This document shows, in pieces, positions 34,403 through 45,460 of a stretch of DNA of 64,000 bases (position 1 is its first letter; every line of letters begins with the position of its first letter). Origin of the DNA: Syngnathus acus. Its lineage: Eukaryota > Chordata > Actinopteri > Syngnathiformes > Syngnathidae. The position numbers and the translations under genes were made by a program. The stretch is taken from NCBI RefSeq assembly GCF_901709675.1, contig NC_051088.1, positions 1,800,664 to 1,864,663 on the forward strand. The letters run 5' to 3'. The notes below the pieces were generated by a model. The model was not told the DNA's origin. It searched no databases and worked only from the letters and a program-made list of their open reading frames with translations.

Positions 34403-35589
34403 ACTCTATTTTCTCAATAGCCTTTGTCTTTGTTATATTACATGGGTTTGTTGAACAGTGGCGCCAGTAGAGGTTGCATACGCTTTTGCCGTGAAGAGTG
34501 ACATTATGGTGAAATGTCCTTTAATGCGCAGTGGACGCACAATTTATGTCAAGCTAAACTAACAAAACTAGGCAATTTGCTGTACTCTTAACTTTTGGTT
34601 TTTGATTCAGAACATGATGTAAAAAATGATGTACACCTTGTATGTGAAGTATCAAGAGTAAACTACTCATGCACTGTTGATGCCAGGCAGCTCGGAACTG
34701 CAAGCCATTAACATTTCACAGAAACCACTCCCGTCACATTACATTAGTATAGTACATCACCATTAACATCAGTGTAAAGAAGACGTGTATAGCAGTGGTC
34801 CCCAACCCCCGGGCCGCGGACCGGTACCGGTCTGTGGATCATTTGGTACCGGACTGCACAAGAAAGAATAAATAACTTGCCTTATTTCCGTTTATCAGAG
34901 TATGACTGAATCTTCTTATATCTTGAAAAATGGACCAGATTCTCTCCTGCACCTCGGTGACTAGAACATAACATAACATTACTCATGTTATGTTGTTAGC
35001 GCGATGTTATGAGGACGCTGCTAGTAAAGTTGCATAGGAATAGAGTGGAATCACATTTATTATTATACTGTGGTGTTCGCATACAGAATTTGCCCATGGA
35101 ACTACGGTTTGAAGGGTATGTTGGAAACATGGTGTTTATGTGGTAACGCGCTCCCGCTGTTCTTCCTATTCCTTATTCTACAAGTACCGTATTTTCCGGA
35201 CTATAAGGCGCACCTAAAAACCTCAAATTTTCTCAAAAGCCGACAGTGCGCCTTATATATGGACCAAAATCCGGCCCGCAGGCCAAATGCGGCCCACGTC
35301 TAAATTTAAACTGGCCCGAAGCATTGTGTCATAAAATCAATCATAAGTGGCCCGCTGAAGACTATGAATCATGAATCAAAAAGACTATAGATCATTACTT
35401 TGTGATTATAAAGTAATTTGTTGCGTCTGAAGTTGAAATAAAAAAGATAAAATGGAGAATGATATGATATGGATTAAAAATCAGACATGATGCAACCTGG
35501 TCTGTTTACTGCAGTCACAAACACCAATATCACCCTTCTTATTCAAACAACAATAACAACAATAAAATAAACTTAATACATCTAATAAC

Positions 35590-35795
35590 AAATTCATTTA
35601 TTAATTAATTTATTCATCACTCTTATTTATTCACTGTTTGTGCCTTCTTGTTTTTATTTTTTCGTGTTGTTTACTTGTATGTATATTGTGTACTATGTCT
35701 TGTCACCGTGGGATAGTGGGAACGTAATTTCGATTTCTTTGTGTGTCTTGGCATGTGAAGAAATTGACAATAAAGCGGACTTTGACTTTTTTTTT
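35590..35795 (+). mobile_element. 5'-truncated LINE 3' end (ACTTTG tail)
   Basis: Contains GTGCCTTCTTGTTTTT, CACCGTGGGATAGTGGGAAC and AATTGACAATAAAGCGGACTTTGAC followed by a T run, matching the LINE ends at 9079, 54365 and 56537. Confidence 0.85.
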
Positions 35796-35811
35796 TTAAA
35801 TTGTTAATTTG

Positions 35812-36355
35812 TAGGGGTGTAAATCGCGGGTTTTGTCACGATACGATATCATATCGATACAAAGAACCACGATACGATATTTGCCGATATCTTAAAGCCT
35901 GCTGTGATTCATTCACGATACATCACGATATAGTGCTCTACGATCGATATAGAACAATATCCTGATTTATAACAATTCATACGCAAAATCAACAAGATAC
36001 TGCAAACTCTTTATTTAGGAAATTACAAAGTGCTTCCAAACGAATGACTTGAAGCCCAAAGGGGAGCGAATTTCCTCGTCTTCTTGGACACTAGCCATAG
36101 CACCAGCCCAGGAGCCGCGTAGTTGTCGGCTCCCCTTTCACGTGCCTGCTCTGCTCACAACACAACACGCCGCGCACTGCTCCCGGAAAGAGGAAGCAAG
36201 CAACAATGAACTGGATTTCAAAATAAAGTCGCGTCTAATGTCCGAGGTCAAAAACAGGCGATATAGATCGATGTTTACGTTTAGCATCGATGCCAACAAA
36301 TCGTAGAGCATTATATCGATGAATCGATGTGTATCGATGAATCGTTACACCCCTA
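35812..36355. mobile_element. hAT MITE, 544 bp
   Basis: Starts TAGGGGTGTAAATCG and ends CGTTACACCCCTA; exact 8-bp duplication TTAATTTG (35804-35811 and 36356-36363). The interior near both ends is rich in ATCGAT/CGATAC palindromic repeats, typical of hAT subterminal regions. The frame at 36049-36306 has no known motif. Confidence 0.88.
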
Positions 36356-36832
36356 TTAATTTGTTATTATTTTAATCTTTAACTTTAACTTTTAAAGTTT
36401 ACTGATCTATCTGACTGTTTTATTTTGTACTTATTAAAGTAAGCTTTACATGTTTATTTTGTGTGTTGTGTGATATTAACATTATTGATATAACATGTTT
36501 ATTTTGTGTGTTGTGTGATATTAACATTATTGATATATTGTTATTGTTTTCACTATTTCAAGTTATTATATTGTGATTGCATTAATGGTGCGCCTTATAG
36601 CCTTATATATGGACAAAGCTTATAGTCCGGAAATTACGGTATGTTCAGTAAAGTCTTTTGCGACACACCTCCTGTGTCTCTTTTCCTTCGGCATCACATT
36701 GTTTTTATGATGGTCGTATCATTTTATTTGGTTGTATTTATCCACCACATCTTAAAAGCCGGTCCGTGAAAATATTGTCTGACACTAATCCAGTCCGTGA
36801 TACTAAAAATGTTGGGGACTGCTGGCGTATAG

Positions 36833-37222
36833 GCCCAAGACTAGGTAAAATTACCTCGTGGTTGTCTTCGACAGAGAGCATGTGTGACAATAATTACACG
36901 ACAGGACACACATTTAATTTTCTCGTGCATTTTTCTTCCTGCTCCGTCAACCATGTGCCAAACAAACGTTTCAATTTTAATTTCTTTGTATGAGGCGAAT
37001 ATGAAAATGAAAAATTGCCATGTAGCTCTGGTTAGAATTTTTTGGAGGATGCATTGTATGCATTTGTTGTGCGCTGAGATGGTGAGAGCAGTGCATGTTT
37101 CGGAGGCAAAATTGCTGTGAAGCATCTTGGAAATCCAAGAGCTAGATTTTATCATTGTCCAAAAACCTGAATGACTGGTGTCCAAACTACAATACATTCT
37201 GCTATAAAACGCATAAACGTAA
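36833..37222. other. Nothing recognised
   Basis: Non-coding sequence between a hAT element and a CA repeat. No supported exon. Confidence 0.4.
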
Positions 37223-37237
37223 GCACGCACGCACGCA

Positions 37238-37276
<39 letters not shown>

Positions 37277-37366
37277 ACACACGCACACACAGACGCATAC
37301 GCACAGAGTTATCTTTGAAGTGTTGTGGGCCTTTTAAAAAGATTCATGCACATGCACACACAGACA
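37223..37366. repeat. (CA)n microsatellite
   Basis: Long CA run with interruptions. A short duplicated flank (AGTTATCTTTGAAGTGTTGTGGGCC and AATGATCTTTGAAGTGTGGGCC) suggests local duplication. Confidence 0.9.
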
Positions 37367-37664
37367 CACAAAGAATGATCTTTGAAGTGTGGGCCTTACA
37401 GGTGTGGCAGCAGATAACAAGTACATGCACGTCCTCTTTGTCACCTTCAACCAAACATTTACTCAACTCCACCTTCTTTTCATTATCTTCACTCTCCATC
37501 TAATAACCTCTTTTTCATTGTTACCCTGAATATTCTACTCTTATTATTGTTAAAAATGGGAGCACTGCTTGGAAACTAAATAAATGAATGAATGAATTAA
37601 TGGATGTTTTTGTTTTTCAATTCTTTTTTTTTTTTCAAACATGTAAACTATACATCATCAATCA

Positions 37665-38031
37665 TCCATTCATCCATCCATTTTCTGTACCGCTCAGTCC
37701 CCACGGGGGTCGCGGGCGTGCTGAAGCCTATCCCAGCCGTCATCGGGCAGTAGGCGGGGGACACCCTGAACCGGTTGCCAGCCAATCGCAGGGCACACAG
37801 AGACAAACAACCATACGCACTCGCACTCACACCTAGGGACAATTTGGAGTGCTCAATCGGCCTACCAAGCATGTTTTTGGGATGTGGGAAGAAACCGGAG
37901 TGCCCGGAGAAAACCCACGCGGGCCCGGGGAGAACATGCAAACTCCACACAGGGAGGGCCGGAGGTGGAATCGAACCCGCACCCTCCTAACAGTGAGGCG
38001 GACGTGCTACCCAGTGCTCCACCGAGCCGCC
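37665..38031 (-). mobile_element. ATGG-tailed tRNA-derived SINE with clear target duplication
   Basis: An exact 12-bp duplication CATCATCAATCA (37653-37664 and 38032-38043) defines both ends. The minus strand begins GGGCGGCTCGGTGGAGCACTG, has box B GGGTTCGATTCC and ends AAAATGGATGGATG. This is the cleanest of the three copies and fixes the family length at about 367 bp. Confidence 0.88.
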
Positions 38032-38265
38032 CATCATCAATCAAATCAAATAAAAAGCAAAAACAAGGTGAAATACTCGGTACAAAAATAATAAGAAGTA
38101 AGAAGTAAGACTTATTTAATCCACCCTTATCCAATTTAAGACAAAAAATAAAAAATACAATTTGTAGTTATCTGTAACAGAGTTGTTACTTTACCTATTG
38201 TTGTCCGTGACTTTCACATGAATAGAAAGGAAGAAGGAGAAAAAATAAAATTAAAAAATAAAGTA

Positions 38266-39526
38266 CCGTATTTTTCGGACTATAAGTCGCGGGTTTTTTC
38301 AGTTTGGGTGGGGGGGCGACTTATACTGAGGAGCGACTTATATGTATGTGAATTGTTTCATAAATTTTCAAAATTAAAAAAAAAAAAGTGAAACCGCAAT
38401 AAACGAACCGCGATGTAGCAAGGGATTACTGTAATTTGGATTTCAAGTGACGTGCGCGGTGCGGTGCGGTGCGGTGCGGTGCGGCGCGGCGCGGCGGTTG
38501 TTTACAGAAAGGACAAAGATTTGCTCACGGGATGACAAAGATGACGAAGGGCCCCACGTACTACCGGCATCATTACCGGCTTTGTTTGTAAGTGACACGG
38601 AGGACGAAGAGTTTGAAGGACTTAAGGATTTGGAGTGACACAGAAGGTTTGAAAAACTATTATGGCTTTTACGCACTCCTACTCTACGGAGCTTTCTTTC
38701 ACCTCCGTGGATGGAAGTCGGGGGCTGGCGCTCGGCCGGGTGGCTGTCCAGGGACGGTGGATGGGGCTCGGACATGGCTTTTACGCACGCCCGGTCCAAC
38801 TCTACGGAGCTCTCTTTCACCTCCGTGGATGGAAGTGCCACCTCCAGGGATGGAAGTCCACGCCGCCACACGCCTGGAAGTCCACGCAGGTGCTTGGGGC
38901 CGTGTGGCGGTGAACTATTTATGTTATAGTTATTTGATATATTTTATTTCGTGTAGCAACTTGTGTATGTTTTTATCGTTACGGTTCAGTAGTTGTTGGC
39001 TCGTTGAACTCTTTTGTTAAATAAAGAGCCGATTACCAAACCCACGTCTTTCCTTGTACTTTGTCAACGCTACAATATAGTTATATACTAGATCTGTGGA
39101 ATACCGACGACGCTGACGTCAGGGCGCACGTGCGGCGTTGTGGACAAAGGACGAGGAATTTGATCGATGGATTTAATGATTTGGAGTGACACAGATGGTT
39201 TGATAATATTATTGCTTATATAATAGTTATTTGATATATAATTTATCTATCGTTATATGGGCCTTTGGAGTATTTTGAAGTGCAAGCACCGTCAGCGGCG
39301 CGCACCCATTGTTGACATAAAGGACGATCGATGGATTTAATGAATTGGAGTGACACAGATGGTTTTATAAATGTGTTATTTATGTAATAGTTATTTGAAT
39401 AACTGAATCTTATGTCAGGCCTGTTCTCAGCTCTTCGTTTGTGTTTATGTCACGTTAGCATACCTATCGTTTAGCCTGTTGGTGCTCGTTCATGTCTGTT
39501 CTTGGTGTTGGATTTTGTCGAATAAA
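38266..39526. mobile_element. AAGTCGC-family TA element lacking its right end
   Basis: Left end after TA: CCGTATTTTTCGGACTATAA at 38266. Inside are the embedded Tigger-like end (complement near 38420), a GGTGC pentamer run (38456-38490), the frame ending SDTEDEEFEGLKDLE, and 162-bp-type units to 39400. It stops at TTTTGTCGAATAAA, some 120 bp short of the right terminus present in 239-1718, and passes directly into a Tigger-like fragment. Confidence 0.75.
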
Positions 39527-39723
39527 GTAACGAAAATACAATAACGAACGGAGTCAGTCGGCATCCAGGCCGCGCGGTTGGGTTTTCTCAGGTCCTTTCG
39601 GCTCATCTCGCAAGGTTCGACCTCCGAATTTTGTTCGCCAACCGAAGCAAAAAAATCTCGAATTTTTCGTTCAAATTCAAGTTTGTTCGAGAACCGGGAT
39701 GTTCGAAAACCGAGGTTTGACTG
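39527..39723 (+). mobile_element. 3' fragment of the Tigger-like MITE
   Basis: AACGAACGGAGTCAGTCGGC to AACCGAGGTTTGACTG matches 7976-8160, including the complete right TIR. The left part is missing. Confidence 0.8.
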
Positions 39724-40121
39724 TATTTAATATGGTCTTTCCAATGTATATGTTCATCTATAATTACACCCAAAAAAATTATTTTTTGGATTCTTTCAAT
39801 TATGGTTCCATCTATTTGTATTTGAACATCAGTTGGTTTGCGACGATTACTGAAAATCATGAGTTTAGTTTTGCTCAAGTTTAGTGTTCATTTATTGGAA
39901 TCAAACCATGTTTTCACTTTTTCCATTTCCGTATTCATCAAATTTAAAAGCTTCTCCAGATTTTCCCCTGAGCAAAACATATTTGTATCGTCAGCAAATT
40001 GTTTTTTTAAAAATTTGAATTACATAGGTCATTGATATAAAGATTAAACCGTTTGGGGCTCAAAACCGACCCCTGGGGGACACCACAGGGAATGTTTCAA
40101 CATGAAGATGTGTATTGACCC

Positions 40122-40532
40122 TGTTGCGTTTTGTTTCAGATGTCCGTCGTTGAGCAAGGAAAACAAAGATGTGGAGTAATAGTTGGTTCTTTATTTGCAA
40201 GATCTTGGGTTGTCTCACGGCAGTCAGTGCACAATGCACTTCAGCAGATGAAAACAAGGTAAGACTCCAGATCAGAAGGTTTTATACTGTCCGCAAGCAA
40301 GAATACGGAAGGGAAGAAAAGAGAGGGGAAAAGAAAGAAAAACATATCCTAATAAGAATGTCTTGTTATCTACTGAATGTTTTGTGTCAATGTGTCATGA
40401 CGTTAATGAGCTCTGCCTTATGTGTAATGGAAAAGTTACCAAGCTGTGTGTGCTGTGTCAGTGTTCTGATTGAATAACTATGTGTGCATAAATTAATAAG
40501 AGTATTTAGACATTGCTGTTGCTCCCTCTTCA
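40122..40532 (-). repeat. 3' LTR of the tRNA-Trp element
   Basis: About 411 bp and roughly 94 percent like its partner by eye. It carries TATAAAA on the minus strand (complement at about 40280-40286) and AATAAA (complement of TTTATT near 40190). Confidence 0.85.
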
Positions 40533-41080
40533 GTCGCCCTTTTGACCTTGACAGAGGTCAACCAAAAGGCAAGGACAAACTAACAAAGTGCGTCATGAAC
40601 GCGGGAATATTGGATCATCTGATAGGCGGCAGGTCAATCTAAATTGCGGCTCTCAATTACAGTAGTAATCAGTCGGTTACACAAAGAGCGAATGCAAGAA
40701 ACACAACAACATCCATAAACCATGTAAAAACGAACACAGATGATACACGTGCTTATGTCGGGGTTGGGGGAAGAGTGGTGGCTGTAGGTATGAGAGTATC
40801 AAAAAACGTCAATGTCAGCAATAAACTGAGGAGGAGGTCTTGTGCAGAGACCAGGCCACACGCCCCGGGAGGAGCGCATGCACTCATCAGTCTCCCCCCC
40901 CCTCGAACCGTAGACCAACTTCCCTCCACTGGAGCCATGCTGTACCAATCACTCATTCAAATAAACACACACATGGGGATCCCCAACTTCTTCACACGCG
41001 CGCACAAACACACAGAAGGACGACAACAGACTGACATTAAAATTTCACAGACATCATGCTCAAACACATAAGATCAGCAG

Positions 41081-41284
41081 TCAATTCTTCCAATCTAATA
41101 ACCAATCTAGCTTCAGTTTTTTGTAACAATGCCACACATCAGTTTTGTGATCATCAGTAGGGAAGTGTCCAGATCTTTGAAAGTTCTTTATCCAATCAGT
41201 CATTTCTTTTCGTTTTTCATTGCGCTCTTTTGGCGGAAAATTTTCCACTTGAATTGCAACAACAGCAGTCAGTTGAGCTCGCAC
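41081..41284 (-). CDS. Hypothetical 67-codon frame in the LTR element interior
   Basis: Not recognised. It reads MRAQLTAVVAIQVENFPPKE, then KEMTDWIKNFQRSGHFPTDD and ends LDWLLDWKN. It is charged, with no zinc knuckle, protease or RT motif. Its place between the minisatellite and the 3' LTR could make it a remnant of an internal gene, but this is only position-based. Confidence 0.2.
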   Translation of the reverse strand: MRAQLTAVVAIQVENFPPKERNEKRKEMTDWIKNFQRSGHFPTDDHKTDVWHCYKKLKLDWLLDWKN

Positions 41285-41666
41285 ACTCTTATCTGCCTAC
41301 GGGTGTGCTTTCAAATCAAAACAATCTTTTCCCGCGATCAAATTCACCTTCCATTTTCATAATTAATCCGAATTAGCACTATATGTAATATAATATGTAA
41401 CAATAATAACAACAGTAACAATTATGTATAGACAACTTCAACAATATTACAACCAGACAGTGAAGGGCCAACGCCCTAAATATGTCTGCTCTGCTTTATA
41501 GCAACAGAGCCAACGCCCTACCACCGGCACTCCACAATACAGACAAGACGATACACAAGCACAACAGCACAAAAAAACTCACAAATGACAAGACGATACA
41601 CAAACGCAACAGCACAGAAATACTCATAAATGACACAACATAAAAGTAAAGTTATAACACTATACA

Positions 41667-42861
41667 AAACTAAACCCCGGATTCCACCTCGGAAGTTACA
41701 ACCTAAAACAAAACTAAACCCCGGATTCCACCTCGGAGGTTCTAACACTACAAAACTAAACCCCGGATTCCACCTCGGAAGTTACAACATAAAACAAAAC
41801 TAAACCCTGGATTCCACCTCGGAGGTTCTAACACTACAAAACTAAACCCCGGATTCCACCTCGGAAGTTACAACATAAAACAAAACTAAACCCCGGATTC
41901 CACCTCAGAGTTTCTAACACTACAAAACTAAACCACGGATTCCACCTCGGAATTTACAACACAAAACAAACTAAACCCCGGATTCCACCTCGGAAGTTCT
42001 AACACTACAAAACTAAACCCCGGATTCCACCTCGGAAGTTACAACACAAAACAAACTAAACCCCGGATTCCACCTCGGAAGTTCTAACACTACAAAACAA
42101 AACCCCGGATTCCACCTCGGAAGTTCTAACACTACAAAACTAAACCCCGGATTCCACCTCGGAAGTTACAACACAAAACAAACTAAACCCCGGATTCCAC
42201 CTCGGAAGTTCTAACACTACAAAACAAAACCCCGGATTCCACCTCGGAAGTTCTAACACTACAAAACTAAACCCCGGATTCCACCTCGGAAGTTCTAACA
42301 CTACAAAACTAGACCCCGGATTACACCTCGGAAGTTCTAACACGCCAAAACTAAACCCCGGATTCCACCTCGGAAGTTACAACATAAAACAAAACCAAAC
42401 CTCGGATTCCACCTCGGAGGTTCTAACACTACAAAACTAAACCCCGGATTCCACCTCGGAAGTTACAACATAAAACAAAACTAAACCCCGGATTCCACCT
42501 CGGAGGTTCTAACACTACAAAACTAAACCCCGGATTCCACCTCAGAAGTTACAACATAAAACAAAACTAAACCCCGGATTCCACATCAGAGTTTCTAACA
42601 CTACAAAACTAAACCACGGATTCCACCTTGGAATTTACAACACAAAACAAACTAAACCCCGGATTCCACCTCGGAAGTTCTAACACTACAAAACTAAACC
42701 CCGGATTCCACCTCGGAAGTTACAACACAAAACAAACTAAACCCCGGATTCCACGTCGGAAGTTCTAACACTACAAAACCAAACCCCAGATTCCACCTCG
42801 GAAGTTACTACACAAAACAAACTAAACCCCGGATTCCACCTCGGAAGTTCTAACACTATAC
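41667..42861. repeat. 28-copy minisatellite (41-44 bp units) inside the LTR element
   Basis: Core CTAAACCCCGGATTCCACCT followed by CGGAAGTT, alternating between ...CTAACACTACAAAA and ...ACAACA(T/C)AAAACAAA endings. I count 28 units. Higher-order alternation of the two unit types is visible. On the minus strand units translate as a repeated LPRWNPGFSFVVLE motif, but in broken frames. Confidence 0.92.
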
Positions 42862-43190
42862 AACATTCACACGGTTTTGCGGAATTTTCTGTTTTACGCG
42901 GACTCCGCCGTCCTTCTCTACACGGACGTCATTGTCCTTAACACTACACAAAAGTAAACCATAAAGAAAAAAGGAAAAAAACACAAAGAATCAACCTCCT
43001 CCACATAAATTAAAGTTTCAAATTTGGGGTCGGGAAAGACAATTCCACTACGGTGTGGAGGCCACAGTTTATGAAGGAAAAAGCCTTCTTACCTTCTAAA
43101 GGTGGGGCCCCGGGCCTCCAGACCGCAGCAGAAACTCTCCCCCTCCGAAGTCTTAACCCTTAGATGCATGAGTGACTGAACCCTACACTC

Positions 43191-43937
43191 TTCCATAAGT
43201 GGGTCAAAAGTGACCCATATTAGAATGAATGCGTTTTATGCCATTTTTTGCCATTTTGCTTAAGAATAATCATATATATAACATTTTGTATTATATTTAC
43301 ATAATTTACACAATAATTATTTAATGTTTGAAATATCTTTATTTTTCACTTTTTAACATTTTTGAAAAAGAAAAATTACATGGAACAACAATAGAAAAAC
43401 TGTACTGTGAACTGCGAACTGTGTGTGTGTGTTTTGCCTCATTTTCTCATCACTGCCTGCAGTTCAGGCAAACTACTTCTGGCTGTGATCATTGCACACA
43501 GGTACACACCTATTGCTGACCTTGCGGTCATTTCTGCTTGGGCAGATCTGATACCTCTTCCTCTTTGGTCCATAAGAGGGTCAAAAGTGACCCATATTAG
43601 AATGAATGCGTTTTATGCCATTTTTTGCCATTTTGCTTAAGAATAATCATATATATAACATTTTGTATTATATTTACATAATTTACACAATAATTATTTA
43701 ATATTTGAAATATCTTTATTTTTCACTTTTTAACATTTTTGAAAAAGAAAAATTACATGGAACAACAATAGAAAAACTGTGAACTGCGAACTGTGTGTGT
43801 GTGTTTTGCCTCATTTTCTCATCACTGCCTGCAGGTCAGGCAAACTACTTCTTCTGGCTGTGATCATTGCACACAGGTACACACCTATTGCTGACCTTGT
43901 GGTCTTTTCTGCTTGGGCAGATCTGACACCTCTTCCT
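43191..43937. repeat. Tandem duplication (about 370-377 bp) inside piggyBac
   Basis: GGGTCAAAAGTGACCCATAT starts at 43201 and 43578. Both units run through a CATTTTTTGCCATTTTGC segment, an ACATGGAACAACAATAG segment and GCTTGGGCAGATCTGA(T/C)ACC. The unit spans the subterminal region and the cysteine-rich C-terminus of the transposase, so the element has a duplicated end. Confidence 0.9.
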
Positions 43938-44165
43938 CTTTGGTTGGCCCAGGCAGCTAATTTCCTGTGGCTGGGTTGTGGGGTTTGTCACCCCACACCT
44001 TTCCATTGTTTCTATAATCGGGGTTTGTAGCTGGGGGCAGCGTTCCAGCTGACTCCTCATGTGTGGTGTGACAAGCTCCTTTGACAGCTCTTTGAGGAAG
44101 AGCCGTCGTGCATTGGTGATGCCACTCTTGAAATCTGGGTGTTGAGCTGTGAAAAAGGTGTAGGC

Positions 44166-45460
44166 CAGGGGTCCCCAAACTTTTTCCAATGAGGGCCACA
44201 TAACTTTTCCCTTCTCTGATGGGGGGCCGGGGTCAGTTTCGAACAGAAAAAGTGTGACAATCACAGGTGTCCCGAAATGTAATCATTTAGTGTTTTCCAG
44301 AAAACATGCTGACACTCCAGCGCACCACACATATCCAAATATTAATAACCCTTTCTGAGATCAAATAGCCCTCTCTGGGTTCTTCACAGAATAAAATAAC
44401 GCGGAAAATATATAGGCCAATAACACTATTTATGAACTTGATAAAGAATCAAATAACCCTCAGTGGGTTCTTAACAGAAAGAAAGTTATGCTGTGCCGTG
44501 CACAATCCTAGGTAAAAGTTCAACTTCGCTTGAGACCCCATTCTTCCATCTCCCGGCTCATGCGTCCTATTAAACCCCGAGACGCGCCCACCATACTTGG
44601 GGCCCCGTCAGTCGTGATGCTGGCAACCTTTGCCCAGTCCAGATCCAACCGTCGAAAATATCCTCCCCAGTCGTAGTGCCTTTCAGGCTTTGTAGGGATG
44701 CCAGCTCCTCGCACATCTCAAAGTTTGCGGTAACTCCACGAATAAAAATAAGAAGCTCCGCGGTGTCAAGTCAAGTTTATTTGTACAGCCCTAAATCACA
44801 AGCAGTCTCAAAGGGCTTCACATAGACAAACAATTGACAATTATTATAAAGCATCCCCTGATCTTAAGCTCCCAAAACGGCAAGGAAAAACTAAAAAAAA
44901 ACCCTACCAGGGGGAAAAATGAGAAACCTTGAGAAGGGACCACAGATGGAAGGATCCCCCTTTCAGGATCCCCCTTTCAGGACTTTTCTGCTCGCATTTG
45001 GCCTTGCAAGCTGGCGTAATTGTCTTTGTGACGGGATTCATATTGTCGGCGCAGGTTGTATTCCTTGAATACCGCCACCATCTCTTGACAGACGAGACAA
45101 GCAGTCTTTTCTTTGAATTGAACAAAAAAAAAAAAAGTGTCCACTGCGGGTTAAATACCCTGCATTTAGAATCAATTTTTCTCTTACCCAACCTTTTTGC
45201 CATTATTCCGTTCTTTCACGTTCTATGACTGGGTTATGGGTGGCCATAAGGGTAAAAGCGTGCTGGGGCAAAGTGAGGTCGTAGTAGCATTTTTTTCTCC
45301 GTCTCTGGTATTGTTTAGCATTTTTTTCCCATCTCTGGTATTGTTCAGGGGGTCTGGTATTGTTTAGCATTTTTTTCCGTCTCTGGTATTGTTCAGGGGG
45401 CCGGGTCTAATGCGGAGGGGGGCCGTATACGGCCCGCGGGCCGTAGTTTGGGGACCACTG
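44166..45460 (-). mobile_element. hAT element inside piggyBac
   Basis: Ends CAGGGGTCCCCAAACTTTTT and GTAGTTTGGGGACCACTG, exact 8-bp duplication GTGTAGGC (44158-44165 and 45461-45468). On the minus strand two decayed transposase pieces remain: MAKRLGKRKIDSKCRVFNPQWT (BED N-terminus, 45203 downwards) and WAKVASITTDGAPSMVGASRGLIG (44714-44520, RNase-H-like core). A LINE tail is inserted between them. Confidence 0.88.
44764..44965 (-). mobile_element. LINE 3' end inside the hAT
   Basis: GTCAAGTCAAGTTTATTTGTACAGCC is the complement of a TTGACTTGAC tail following ...GATTTAGGGCTGTACAAATAAAC, a common fish L2-type 3' end. It is 5' truncated. AGGATCCCCCTTTC is duplicated at its 5' boundary. Confidence 0.75.

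Larger units (their letters stand above)
35187..36639. mobile_element. TA-flanked DNA transposon, AAGGCGCAC family
   Basis: CCGTATTTTCCGGACTATAA at 35187 and ATAGTCCGGAAATTACGG ending at 36639, with TA at 35185-35186 and 36640-36641. The sequence next to the TIR is GGCGCACC on the left and GGTGCGCC on the right. It carries a hAT-like GGCCCGC segment (35275-35350), a LINE tail and a hAT MITE. Confidence 0.82.
34793..36824. mobile_element. hAT element with nested TA transposon
   Basis: Starts CAGTGGTCCCCAACCCCCGG and ends TGTTGGGGACTGCTG; flanking 8-mers GTGTATAG (34785-34792) and GCGTATAG (36825-36832) match at 7 of 8 positions. It was opened by a TA-flanked element (35187-36639). No transposase frame remains. 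Its right part resembles 20830-20950. Confidence 0.8.

Noticed and set aside
34162-34470. Hydrophobic 102-codon frame resembling a membrane protein
   Set aside because: T-rich LINE 3' UTR read by chance; contains the tail motif TGACAATAAAGG.
41667-42861. CRISPR-like regular repeat array
   Set aside because: The units are contiguous and alternate between two similar types with no unique spacers; it is a minisatellite inside a eukaryotic LTR element.
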